Below, in pieces: positions 6,713 through 14,991 of a stretch of 22,948 nucleotides of DNA. The DNA is from a virus. Under the pieces are notes generated by a model that did not search any database, had not been told where the DNA came from, and saw only the letters and a program-made list of their open reading frames with translations. Every line of letters starts with the position of its first letter. Positions within the stretch are counted from its first letter, which is position 1. The position numbers were made by a program, and so were the translations under genes. The stretch is taken from positions 1 to 22,948 of the IMG/VR virus record IMGVR_UViG_3300046804_001189; one strand, written 5' to 3'.

Positions 6713-9700
6713 TTATGCTAGGCCTTTGATTTCGCCAGTGTTCTTTAAGCGTAGTGGAATGTAGATAAATTCTACTGCTTTTACTGGTTCAATTGCAACG
6801 TCTAGATATAGTTCGTTTCTGTCAATACGTGCTGGAGTATTGTTGCTAGTATCACAAACTACAATGTAGTCGTATAGAGCACGTTGTCCTACTAACTCGA
6901 GCAATAGACTTTCTGCTGCACCTTTTAACTCATCTCGTGTAATTTTGTCGTTTGGTTCAAACACGTATGGTTTTGCCAATAGTGCAAATTGACGACGTAG
7001 GTAAATTACCAAGCGAGCTACATTAATACGATCCAATGCACTGGCATTTCTAGCACGAGTATACTGTCCGTAGTTAACAAGACCTGTTCCTGTAATAAAT
7101 GTAATTGGGTTAATTTTGCTATCAGCAAGTGTATCACGCTGCCCTGTATTCAATGATACTGACTGGAATTCGCCTTCGCTTGTGATATATCCAACTGCTG
7201 TTGCATTTGTAATGCCGCCACGACGTGTACCAGCAGGTGCAAACCATGGATAACTAACTTGGTCGTTTAATGCAATAGTACGTAAAATCATGTGGCTTGG
7301 AGGAACAACAATGTTATTTCCAATGTTGTCGCTTGTGTAACCCCATGGATAGAAAATACCAAAATATTCATCGCTTGATACTAATCCATCATCATTGTCT
7401 TCTACTGCGCCTGCAACGTTTTTGCCCCAGTTGTTTAATGTTGTAGCATCTGGTGTTAAACGTGCTGGAGTGTCGCCTACTACAAATGCTGTTAGTCCGC
7501 GGTCATAGTTCAAACTAATCATTTCGCCAATTAGTTCTGGATAACCTGGGCAGGCAATTAAGTTAAACACACGACTTTCTTCATCACGTAGTTCTTGACT
7601 GCTGTTTACTAATGCTTGTAATGCTTGGATAACAACTTTACGTTGTGCTTTGCGTCCAAATGTTCCAGCACCGTTTACTTGGTTTCCTGATTCTGTTACC
7701 CAACGATGTGGATAATATGCAGACATAGATGCGCCGCTTTGACGCTCATTGTCTGCTAACAAGTCAATGCTATCGCGTACAAATCGTTTGACGTTAAAAC
7801 CTGAACGACGTAAGTTCCATAGCAACATACCTTTTGGATATAATGCTGGATCTGGTGCGTCCGGGTCTAAGAAATCGCTTAATAATAATTCTGGAATTGT
7901 ACTTTCTGTTGAAGCTGTAGCTGTTCCGCCATCAACACCCCAACGTGCATCAGCAAATATAATACCATCTTCAGTTGTTTGATCGCCAGTGTCTACAGCA
8001 ATCCACTTTCCTAAATTTTTGTTATATTTGTAAAGACTTGGGTAATTTTCTAAATCGCCAGTGTCAATCCATAAATCTCCATTAACCAATGCTGTACCAT
8101 CACTTTGTGTTTTTGGTTTAGTAGCTGAAACAATTGGTCCTTGTGGATCTGTCTTATCAGCATCGGTTGCAGAGTAATAAGGAGAAGAAATATTTGAAAT
8201 TCCTTCGCCTGATTCGTATTGGTAACCGACCCATGTTTCTCCGTTGTGTACTAAAATATCAACTTCGTCTACCATTGAGTTGTACCATAAACGACCATCT
8301 TCTGCTTCTGTTGTAGGAGCACTGCTGCTAGTTGTAATGTCAGCATATGGACTCCATAATGTAGCAATATACTGATGTTGGTGGTCAATATCAGTATAGA
8401 AATTTGCTGTACCTTGTCCTACACCGTTATTGTCAACTGTATAAACATCAAAGAAATCATTGATTGCAGAACCAGTTGAATCGCTAAAATGGATATCTCC
8501 GCCATCATTGTGTCTAATAGTTACAGTACCAGTTGCATTTTTTGTTACTGTAATTCTAGAAGTAATTGGACTGCTGTCCCATGTTGCCTCTGCTAGTTTT
8601 GCTGTAAGAGCTGCAACAAAACCGTCAATATTTGCAACATATGGATCTTCATTAGTTCCTGCGCCCAATCGGCCAGTAAATTCTACTGTTAGAGCATCGG
8701 ATAATGTTGCTTTTCCTTTAACGCTTTCTTGGATAGTAAATTGATTGCTTCCGCTAGTTGAAAAGAAAGTAAACGAAGTTGAAGATGTAATTTCAGTTGC
8801 ACCTGCTGAGCGACGTGCATAAATTTTGAAATTTGCGTTAGTTGGATTACTGTTTGTAGTTGTTTCTTCAATGTTGTATTTTACATACAATGCATTTTGA
8901 GTTAAGTTAATGCCACCACCCGATGCATCTAGACCTTTTAATGCTTCTGCATTAGATCCAAATAGTGGAGCTGATTTCTCAACCCAACTGCCAGTTGCTT
9001 CGTTGTAAACTTTAACTCTCCAACGAGCACCTAAGTTAGGTTCTGTTGTTTTAACCCAAACAGAACCTGTTGGTGTACCTTGAACGCTTGAGCTTGAACG
9101 CTTGAAATCAGGCACAGTATAGTGCGGGCTAATTTTAAGAGTTGGTGCTTTAAATGTTCCAGTTGTGCCGTAGCCTGAATTAGTTGGTACTAGACCTAAC
9201 TTAGCAACACTAGTTCCACTTACTGAAAAATCTTTTCCTGTTGTGTATAATTCTAAACGATTATTAATAATTGCTGCTGTAATGCCACGTGCAGTGCTTT
9301 CGTCATCTACGTCTTGATTAATTGTGTTAATATCAGCAACTAGTGATGTTAAACTGGTATGTCCAGTATAGTTGTTTGAATTACCATCAACAGTAATTGT
9401 TAATGTATCGCCAGACAGCAATACCGGACTACTAATAGCACCTTGTGCTGCAGGCCAGCTTGCTACCCAATTTGTTGACCCTACTTCTACCCAAATCCCT
9501 GCAGCAGTATCTGTCTTAGCTTTCTTAAACCATAAAGCATATTCGCCTTCTAGAGAAACAATAGCATAATCTCCTACTGCACCAACGCTGGCTTTTGGAG
9601 CACTGCTAGATAGCTGATCTGCACTAGTAATAATCAATGGGATCTTATTAGTAAATGTTTGCCCATTGGTAGTTGTTGCCGCTGCGCTATTCCATTGAAA

Positions 9701-10141
9701 AATACCAAATTTTGTACTGCCAGTGTCAAACCATAATTGTCCGTCTAACGGGCTTCCTGCTGGTGCATCTGCTTGTGCTTCAAGTTGAGCTAAATCAACA
9801 TCTGCACGTACTACATACGCACGATTGCTAACACCTAAATAACTGTAAGCTGCTTGAAGACCAAACTCGTTTTGCTCTCCAGCGTGAATTGGGTTGTTGT
9901 TTGCATCAGTTTTAAAACTTGGTGTTCCAAAGGTATCTGACAAATCTTTCTGACTAGTCATCAAATATACTTTTCCAGCATTTGCTTGAGTAGTACCTTG
10001 TGCTGTACCTGTGCCTGCACCGTTTGCTTTATCTTGTTCAGATGCAACAATAATTAAAGGGGTTGTACCTGGTGCTGCGCTGGTATAGAAACTTTCGTCT
10101 ATAACTGTTACGCTTACGCCTGGTGAACTTAGTTGAGCCAT
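6713..10141 (-). CDS. Tail sheath protein (T4 gp18-like), greatly enlarged
   Basis: This is the contractile sheath subunit. The N-terminus SSPGVSVTVIDESFY and the C-terminal third (FNLIACPGYPEL, PWGYTSDNIGNNIVVPPSH, APAGTRRGGI, INPITFITGTGLVNYGQYT, INVARLVIYLRRQFALLAKPYVFEPND, then LYLDVAIEPVKAVEFIYIPL) are hallmark gp18 segments. At 1142 residues it is much longer than T4 gp18 (659). The extra mass lies between about residues 120 and 740 and contains four or five copies of a short module with the pattern G-x-L-W-x-D-T...Y-x-x-N...W (about 128-150, 188-221, 357-387, 611-640, 686-716). These insertions probably decorate the outside of the tail. The ATG has a GGAGA Shine-Dalgarno 7 bases upstream and a late-type box about 34 bases upstream. 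Confidence 0.95.
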   Translation of the reverse strand: MAQLSSPGVSVTVIDESFYTSAAPGTTPLIIVASEQDKANGAGTGTAQGTTQANAGKVYLMTSQKDLSDTFGTPSFKTDANNNPIHAGEQNEFGLQAAYSYLGVSNRAYVVRADVDLAQLEAQADAPAGSPLDGQLWFDTGSTKFGIFQWNSAAATTTNGQTFTNKIPLIITSADQLSSSAPKASVGAVGDYAIVSLEGEYALWFKKAKTDTAAGIWVEVGSTNWVASWPAAQGAISSPVLLSGDTLTITVDGNSNNYTGHTSLTSLVADINTINQDVDDESTARGITAAIINNRLELYTTGKDFSVSGTSVAKLGLVPTNSGYGTTGTFKAPTLKISPHYTVPDFKRSSSSVQGTPTGSVWVKTTEPNLGARWRVKVYNEATGSWVEKSAPLFGSNAEALKGLDASGGGINLTQNALYVKYNIEETTTNSNPTNANFKIYARRSAGATEITSSTSFTFFSTSGSNQFTIQESVKGKATLSDALTVEFTGRLGAGTNEDPYVANIDGFVAALTAKLAEATWDSSPITSRITVTKNATGTVTIRHNDGGDIHFSDSTGSAINDFFDVYTVDNNGVGQGTANFYTDIDHQHQYIATLWSPYADITTSSSAPTTEAEDGRLWYNSMVDEVDILVHNGETWVGYQYESGEGISNISSPYYSATDADKTDPQGPIVSATKPKTQSDGTALVNGDLWIDTGDLENYPSLYKYNKNLGKWIAVDTGDQTTEDGIIFADARWGVDGGTATASTESTIPELLLSDFLDPDAPDPALYPKGMLLWNLRRSGFNVKRFVRDSIDLLADNERQSGASMSAYYPHRWVTESGNQVNGAGTFGRKAQRKVVIQALQALVNSSQELRDEESRVFNLIACPGYPELIGEMISLNYDRGLTAFVVGDTPARLTPDATTLNNWGKNVAGAVEDNDDGLVSSDEYFGIFYPWGYTSDNIGNNIVVPPSHMILRTIALNDQVSYPWFAPAGTRRGGITNATAVGYITSEGEFQSVSLNTGQRDTLADSKINPITFITGTGLVNYGQYTRARNASALDRINVARLVIYLRRQFALLAKPYVFEPNDKITRDELKGAAESLLLELVGQRALYDYIVVCDTSNNTPARIDRNELYLDVAIEPVKAVEFIYIPLRLKNTGEIKGLA

Positions 10142-10175
10142 TTTGTGATCTCCATGAATGCTATATTCCTATTTG

Positions 10176-10183
10176 TATTTAGT
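10176..10183 (-). promoter_or_regulatory. T4-late-type promoter box ACTAAATA of the tail sheath gene
   Basis: The minus strand reads ACTAAATA, 34 bases before the sheath ATG, followed at the proper distance by the Shine-Dalgarno GGAGA (10149-10153). Two positions differ from TATAAATA. It is one of the leadered late promoters in the window, as might be expected for a highly expressed structural gene. Confidence 0.4.
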
Positions 10184-10235
10184 GGATTTTGGCTTTTTGT
10201 ACCTGTTATCAACTATCAAAAAGGGGTAGAAAAGG

Positions 10236-10243
10236 CTTAAATA
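10236..10243 (+). promoter_or_regulatory. Possible late-type promoter box CTTAAATA, 4 bases before an ATG
   Basis: The plus strand reads CTTAAATA, then TTGT, then ATG at 10248. Two positions differ from TATAAATA. The spacing to the start codon equals that of other boxes in this window. A poly-purine AGAAAAGG lies just upstream but too far to serve as a Shine-Dalgarno. Confidence 0.35.
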
Positions 10244-10247
10244 TTGT

Positions 10248-10583
10248 ATGAGACCACTTTGCACCTGCGGATATAGACCAGCAGCCGTTAATTATATTAA
10301 AAACGGTCGTACTTATTATCGTAAATTATGTGAGGCTTGCCTTAAAGGTGGCAAATATGCAGGTATTGCCCGATGGTATCGTGCGGGCTATAAGATGAAA
10401 AACCTTTGTGACAAATGCGGGTTTAAATCACCGCATAAAGAAGTGTTTGCAGTATTTCACGTTGATGGTGATTTAAATAATTGCAAACACACTAATCTCA
10501 AGACTGTATGTGCAAACTGTCAGCGTGTGCTTCATAAAGAGGGTGTTCGTTGGCGCCAAGGTGATCTTGTACCAGATCTTTAA
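10248..10583 (+). CDS. Two-zinc-site, HNH-like nuclease-fold protein
   Basis: The 111-residue protein has four Cys pairs: C5/C7 with C28/C31, and C54/C57 with C88/C91, consistent with two zinc sites. The second half, FHVDGDLNNCKHTNLKTVCANC (70-91), matches the beta-beta-alpha HNH layout with H71-x-D73 and N83-L, but the usual His after the last Cys is Gln92, so catalytic activity is uncertain. I recall near-identical small proteins in marine T4-like phages, of unknown role. It may cut or bind DNA, perhaps branched DNA as T4 endonuclease VII does. It lies alone on the plus strand between two minus-strand genes, and its last 86 bases overlap the end of the convergent dNMP kinase gene. Confidence 0.78.
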   Translation: MRPLCTCGYRPAAVNYIKNGRTYYRKLCEACLKGGKYAGIARWYRAGYKMKNLCDKCGFKSPHKEVFAVFHVDGDLNNCKHTNLKTVCANCQRVLHKEGVRWRQGDLVPDL

Positions 10584-11196
10584 CTTTAGCAAACAAGTCG
10601 TCTATACTGTCATCATTAGTTAAGACTGCGTCAAAGCTGGTTCCTACCCAAGCAGTTTCACTGGCGTGTATTTTTAAACTATCAAGTCGTGTTTTACTCA
10701 ATGCCCATTTAACATTGCCATTAGGACCTCGGTTTGTGTTGACAGCATCTTCGTACCACTCAGGTTCTTCGCCACGTTTTACACGAATAACAATGCCACC
10801 AGCATCTCGAATTGATTTAATTTCGTTAGGAAAACGGCAATCACTAATGACAATATTATCTTTGCTGTTGCGTAGTTTATTTTCTAGTGCTGCAATCCAG
10901 ATATCATCATGAAAGCCTTTGCGGCATACTTCTGTGCCCCAGTATTGTAAAACCCAACGTGGAGTAAGGTTAGGCATGTTTAAGCGTTCTGCCCACCAAG
11001 GATCTACTTGTTCACGCCATTCGCGGGCTTGTTTTGTGCGCCCTTCTAGCATTGTACGATCCCAACCAAATACTTGAGCTACTGCATCTTTAAGACTGTT
11101 GGCGAAGCTTTCTCGTCGGAATCCATGGAAGTTAGTAAGGTAATCTGCAATAGTATCTTTACCACTGCCAATAAATCCGCATACGCCAATAATCAT
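10498..11196 (-). CDS. Deoxynucleoside monophosphate kinase (T4 gp1-like)
   Basis: The 232-residue cytoplasmic enzyme phosphorylates dNMPs, recycling nucleotides from degraded host DNA for phage replication; T4 gp1 has 241 residues. The P-loop GFIGSGKDT is at 7-15. Other segments typical of the family are RRESFANSLKDAVAQVFGWDR, TPRWVLQYWGTEVCRKGFHDDIW (about 78-100), and the strand IVISDCRFPNEIKSIRDAGG (about 115-135) followed by the strand VIRVKRG. The ATG has a good Shine-Dalgarno (TAGGAG) and a sigma70-type promoter upstream. The last 28 codons run antisense to the HNH-like gene, so the C-terminal tail (after about residue 205) may be constrained by the opposite strand and not part of the kinase core. 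Confidence 0.88.
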   Translation of the reverse strand: MIIGVCGFIGSGKDTIADYLTNFHGFRRESFANSLKDAVAQVFGWDRTMLEGRTKQAREWREQVDPWWAERLNMPNLTPRWVLQYWGTEVCRKGFHDDIWIAALENKLRNSKDNIVISDCRFPNEIKSIRDAGGIVIRVKRGEEPEWYEDAVNTNRGPNGNVKWALSKTRLDSLKIHASETAWVGTSFDAVLTNDDSIDDLFAKVKDLVQDHLGANEHPLYEAHADSLHIQS

Positions 11197-11218
11197 AGTA
11201 ATCTCCTAAGGAACTACT

Positions 11219-11247
11219 ACTATATAACAGTTTTATTACAAGGTCAA
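11219..11247 (-). promoter_or_regulatory. Sigma70-type promoter of the dNMP kinase gene
   Basis: On the minus strand -35 TTGACC (11242-11247) and -10 TATAGT (11219-11224) are separated by 17 bases. Each hexamer differs from consensus at one position. The -10 lies 22 bases before the ATG at 11196, leaving a short leader with a Shine-Dalgarno. This fits early transcription by host RNA polymerase of a nucleotide-metabolism gene. Confidence 0.6.
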
Positions 11248-11254
11248 GACTTTT

Positions 11255-12049
11255 TTAACCAATTACAAAGGTTAACGGAGTGCCGCCTGGAACCATATCG
11301 TTAATTTCTTTTTCAAGTTTTTCGATATCTTTATCGCCTTCAGCTTTGAGTGCAGTACCATTAAGCTGAATTCCGCTGCCACCTGGCCCTGCAATATTTC
11401 CAAACTTGCTACGAGCTTCACCTAATATTTGTTTACAAACTGCTAAGGTATAATCATATAACCATTGTTTTGCATAGATATCTTGAAGCAATACAAAATC
11501 TGGGCGATAGTTGTGTGTACGTAATAGCACCTGTTCGCCTTGGGCAAAGGGACGTTGTAAGATTGTCAGCATATGATTGCTTTGACGCCATTTGAATTCA
11601 ATATATGCTCCAAACATACGCCCAACTAATTTTTGATAGCCAGCAAACATTTCGTATGTTGCCAAACCACCCATCATACTACCAGTTAACAAATAGCTGT
11701 TTGTGTACGCCAAGTTGAATGGTTCGAACAATGTTCCACCTGCACCTAAACCGCTACGTGATCCTACTGCACGTCTAAAAATACTTTGAACTTCTACAAT
11801 TTCGTTTGGTAGGCGATATTCGTTAACGTCTTGAATTAGCTCTAAAAACATATAACTTTCTTCAACAGCATTACTGCTTCGTTGACGGAATTTTGTAATA
11901 GCACGATCTAGTGCTATTTCATAGTGTTTAGGGTCTAGCTCAACTTCAACCATGCCATCGCCCAACATAGTTTTAACGTAATCAAATGCTTTATTACGCT
12001 CTATAGTGCTGTCGGATTCACCAGGATTTGTTGGGTAAATATCTGCCAT
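11255..12049 (-). CDS. Neck protein (T4 gp13-like)
   Basis: The 264-residue protein joins the head portal to the tail. Segments I associate with this family are ELDPKHYEIALDRAITKFRQ (about 36-55), NAVEESYMFLELIQDVNEYRLP, EVQSIFRRAVG, GGTLFEPFNLAYTNSYLL, YQKLVGRMFGAYIEFKW and DFVLLQDIYAKQWLYDYTLA. A conserved C-terminal portion, CKQILGEARSKFGNIAGPGG, is followed by ALKAEGDKDIEKLEKE. It is about the size of marine homologues, shorter than T4 gp13 (309). The gene lies head to head with the gp14-like gene, with opposed late-type boxes between them, and has a strong Shine-Dalgarno (AGGAGA). I am sure it is a neck protein; gp13 rather than gp14 is by order and recalled pattern. Confidence 0.78.
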   Translation of the reverse strand: MADIYPTNPGESDSTIERNKAFDYVKTMLGDGMVEVELDPKHYEIALDRAITKFRQRSSNAVEESYMFLELIQDVNEYRLPNEIVEVQSIFRRAVGSRSGLGAGGTLFEPFNLAYTNSYLLTGSMMGGLATYEMFAGYQKLVGRMFGAYIEFKWRQSNHMLTILQRPFAQGEQVLLRTHNYRPDFVLLQDIYAKQWLYDYTLAVCKQILGEARSKFGNIAGPGGSGIQLNGTALKAEGDKDIEKLEKEINDMVPGGTPLTFVIG

Positions 12050-12066
12050 TATAAGTTCTCCTAGTA

Positions 12067-12074
12067 TATTTATG
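12067..12074 (-). promoter_or_regulatory. T4-late-type promoter box CATAAATA of the gp13-like gene
   Basis: The minus strand reads CATAAATA 17 bases before the ATG at 12049, with a Shine-Dalgarno AGGAGA (12057-12062) in between. It matches TATAAATA in 7 of 8 positions. It lies only 4 bases from the opposed plus-strand box. Confidence 0.6.
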
Positions 12075-12078
12075 TTGC

Positions 12079-12086
12079 GATAAATA
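12079..12086 (+). promoter_or_regulatory. T4-late-type promoter box GATAAATA of the gp14-like gene
   Basis: The plus strand reads GATAAATA, then TCATT, then ATG at 12092, with no Shine-Dalgarno. It matches TATAAATA in 7 of 8 positions. The expected +1 coincides with the A of the start codon. Confidence 0.55.
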
Positions 12087-12091
12087 TCATT

Positions 12092-13501
12092 ATGCCACGT
12101 TTATCATTATACAAACCCGAAAGAGGGCAAGATTACAAGTTTATGGATCGTCAGATTTCTGAGATGTTTCAGGTTGGCGGAACAGACGTGTACTTGCACA
12201 AATATCTAGGACCTAAGTTAAAAACTGAAGGTACTGCTGATCAGCCTATTTACGATGCTGTTAAAGAAACTAATATACAAGATTTGTTGTTTTTAGAAAA
12301 TAGAGACAGAAAATATAGCGAAGAAATATACAGAATTCGCGGACATTATAATGTACAAAACATTGATTTTAATCTAAGCCAATTTGGTTTGTTTATCGAT
12401 AATGATACATTGTACATGACCATACACATTAATGATTTTATCAACTACATTGGGCGCAAGCCAATAAGCGGAGATGTTTTAGAGTTACCGCATTTACGTG
12501 ATAATTTTGCATTAAATGATTACGAAATAGGACTGCCACGTTACTATGTAATTGAAGATGTAGGTCGTGCTAGTGAAGGATTTAGTGCTACTTGGTATCC
12601 GCATTTATATAGATTGCGTCTTAAAAAGATTACAGATGCTCAACAGTTTGCGGACATACTTGACAAGCCTGCTATTGATGCCAACGGAGATCCTATCGAT
12701 AAAACTCTGCGTGAAATATTAAGTACTCGCGGAGCAGAACTTGAAATTAATGATGCAGTAATATTACAAGCAGAAGCTGATTCACCACAAAGCGGATACG
12801 AAACTAGACAGTTTTATACTCTTGCCGTTGATGAAAAAGGCAAGACTACACTTAATACAGCAGACAACACAAGTGAACTTGATGCAAGTATTACAACAAT
12901 TACTGCATTAGAAAGTAATAAACGTCCTGTAAGAACAGGTTACACAGGATTCTTAGTAGGTGATGGATTCCCGCAAAATGGATATGACTTCGGTCACGGG
13001 ATACAATTTCCAGAAGCGCCAGGTCCAGATGATTTCTTTTTACGAACAGATTTTATGCCTAACAGATTATTCCGCTTTGATGGCACACGTTGGGTTAAAG
13101 TAGAAGATGCTGTACGTATGAATATGACTAACAATGATACACGTCAAACTCATACTACAGGATTTATTAACAATACAACTCACATTTATAATAATGCTGT
13201 TGCTGTTGACTGGATCAAACTTGAAGCAGATGTATTTGAATTTGACACTAATATAGATTATCCAACTACAGCACTATATCTAGTTCTAAAATTAGATACT
13301 GTTGAAGTTGCTTATACTATTGCAGACTATCCAGAAATGATTACTGATGTTGGCGGCAAGATTCACGTTACATTGCCAATTATTGATACTGAACAACAGG
13401 CTATTCCGTACAAAGGTACTTGGAAACTTAGCTTATGCAACAACAGAGAAGAACAAAGACAAAGCCTTAGCAAGGCTCTTAGACCCAAGGCAGACCTATA
13501 A
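12092..13501 (+). CDS. Neck protein (T4 gp14-like), enlarged
   Basis: The 469-residue product is nearly twice T4 gp14 (256). The N-terminal 195 residues carry the gp14-type layout: an N-terminal segment with QVGGTDVYLHKYLGPK, then IQDLLFLENRDRKYSEEIYR, FNLSQFGLFIDNDTLYMTIH, a strand with KPISGDVLELPHLRD (about 123-137), and the run PRYYVIEDVGRASEGFSATW followed by PHLYRLRLKKI. The C-terminal half is an extension. It includes a module PGPDDFFLRTDFMPNRLFRF followed by DGTRWVKVED (about 311-339), resembling the insert modules in the sheath, and a beta-rich end. Together with gp13 and gp15 it forms the collar that seals the head and attaches the tail. The next gene starts on its stop codon (TAATG). 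Confidence 0.8.
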   Translation: MPRLSLYKPERGQDYKFMDRQISEMFQVGGTDVYLHKYLGPKLKTEGTADQPIYDAVKETNIQDLLFLENRDRKYSEEIYRIRGHYNVQNIDFNLSQFGLFIDNDTLYMTIHINDFINYIGRKPISGDVLELPHLRDNFALNDYEIGLPRYYVIEDVGRASEGFSATWYPHLYRLRLKKITDAQQFADILDKPAIDANGDPIDKTLREILSTRGAELEINDAVILQAEADSPQSGYETRQFYTLAVDEKGKTTLNTADNTSELDASITTITALESNKRPVRTGYTGFLVGDGFPQNGYDFGHGIQFPEAPGPDDFFLRTDFMPNRLFRFDGTRWVKVEDAVRMNMTNNDTRQTHTTGFINNTTHIYNNAVAVDWIKLEADVFEFDTNIDYPTTALYLVLKLDTVEVAYTIADYPEMITDVGGKIHVTLPIIDTEQQAIPYKGTWKLSLCNNREEQRQSLSKALRPKADL

Positions 13502-14991
13502 TGCAATATTTTTATGACGGACAGATAAGACGCTATCTTACACAAACAATTCGTGTATTGAGTAATTTTACAGTAAGATATGGTGACGGCACACTTGTTC
13601 GTGTACCGGTAATGTACGGTGATGCTGATAGACAAGCCGCAAGTATTATTCGTCAAAACAGTGAAAATAAAATTAATAGTGTTCCTCGAATAAGTGTTTA
13701 CATTAGCAATTTAGAGTTAGATAGAAATCGTTTAGGCGACCCTACATACGTTGGAAAAGTACATGTTCGTGAACGCGAGATTAACGATAGTGATCCAGCA
13801 AATCCTGTTTATACTACTGGGCAAGGACGTAACTATACAGTTGAACGTTTAATGCCAACACCTTTCAAGTTGTCAATAAAATGCGATATATGGACTGCCA
13901 ACACAGAACAAAAATTACAGTTGTTAGAACAAATATTAGTATTGTTCAATCCTAGTTTAGAATTACAAACAACAGACAACTATATTGATTGGACTAGTTT
14001 AACAGTTCTAAATTTAGGACAAGTTACTTGGTCAAGTCGCACAGTTCCTGTTGGCAATGATAGTCCTATTGACATTGCATCGCTATCGTTTGATACACCT
14101 ATTTGGATTAGTCCGCCAGTTAAAGTCAAACACTTGGGCGTTATTACAAAAATTATCACTAGTATCCATCAAGGTGCTACTGTTGATAAAAATAGTTACA
14201 TAGACGGTCTTGGACAACCGTTAGCTGGTCCTGAAATTACTGTAGGACAAATGCTTACTAGAGATGTCGTAACAATCACTGACTATAATATTCAAGTTTA
14301 TAACAATCAAGCTATTTTATTACATAAGACAGAAAGTTCAATTCCAAGAGAACCAACACTAGATATTCCTGTACGTCAAGGAACACCAATTGAATGGCAA
14401 ACTGTATTTGATAAGTATCCGGGAAAATATACAGCTGGGTCTAGCTCGTTGTATTTGATACAGTCTAACGGAACAGAGATTGTTGGAACCGTTGCTATTA
14501 GTCCGTTGGATCCAACTATACTAACTGTATCTTGGGATAATGATACACTGAACACAAACACAGGTATTGACAGTAATGGCAATTTAGATACTGATCCGGA
14601 TTACAATGCTGCTGATAGTTACAGACCTAATAGTCCTGGTACTTTTGATGCTATTATTGATCCGCAAAAAGTCTACCCTGGTCATGGTATGCAAAATGTC
14701 AATGCTGGAGATAGATTTTTAATTGTAGAAGACATTGGTTCTGCTGATAATTCAGACGGTCCAGATGCTTGGAAATCCACAGGCGGTGACGATTTTATTG
14801 CTCGTGCAAACGACATTATAGAATGGACAGGAACCGAGTGGAACGTAATATTTGATTCTGCTCAAGAATCAGACACCTTGCTCTATCAAACTAATATATA
14901 CACTGGAGTTCAGTACGTCTGGAATGGCGTTTACTGGGCAAAATCATTTGAAGGTGAATATAGGGCAGGTGAATGGAGATTAGACCTCTAA
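13501..14991 (+). CDS. Tail completion / sheath stabilizer protein (T4 gp15-like), enlarged
   Basis: gp15 caps the tail and connects it to the neck. The first 240 residues fit: MQYFYDGQIRRYLTQTIRVL, then VRVPVMYGDADRQAASII, NKINSVPRISVYISNLELDR, the strand NYTVERLMPTPFKLSIKCDI, the helix EQKLQLLEQILVLFNPSLEL, and TDNYIDWTSLTVLNL followed by TPIWISPPVKVKHLGVITKI. At 496 residues it is much longer than T4 gp15 (272). The C-terminal extension of more than 200 residues ends with two W-x-G-x-x-W modules (around 440-455 and 472-482) like those in the sheath and gp14-like proteins. Its start overlaps the gp14-like stop, and its end overlaps the Nudix gene by 19 bases, so the three plus-strand genes form one operon. 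Confidence 0.85.
   Translation: MQYFYDGQIRRYLTQTIRVLSNFTVRYGDGTLVRVPVMYGDADRQAASIIRQNSENKINSVPRISVYISNLELDRNRLGDPTYVGKVHVREREINDSDPANPVYTTGQGRNYTVERLMPTPFKLSIKCDIWTANTEQKLQLLEQILVLFNPSLELQTTDNYIDWTSLTVLNLGQVTWSSRTVPVGNDSPIDIASLSFDTPIWISPPVKVKHLGVITKIITSIHQGATVDKNSYIDGLGQPLAGPEITVGQMLTRDVVTITDYNIQVYNNQAILLHKTESSIPREPTLDIPVRQGTPIEWQTVFDKYPGKYTAGSSSLYLIQSNGTEIVGTVAISPLDPTILTVSWDNDTLNTNTGIDSNGNLDTDPDYNAADSYRPNSPGTFDAIIDPQKVYPGHGMQNVNAGDRFLIVEDIGSADNSDGPDAWKSTGGDDFIARANDIIEWTGTEWNVIFDSAQESDTLLYQTNIYTGVQYVWNGVYWAKSFEGEYRAGEWRLDL

Noticed and set aside
10184-10235. CTTTTTG / CAAAAAG inverted repeat between sheath and HNH-like genes as a terminator
   Set aside because: The arms are AT-rich, 7 bases long with a 17-base loop and no GC core; likely chance in AT-rich DNA.
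13363-13656. Minus-strand open frame of 97 codons under the gp14/gp15 junction
   Set aside because: It is antisense to two well-supported structural genes, with no ribosome-binding site and no recognisable protein pattern.
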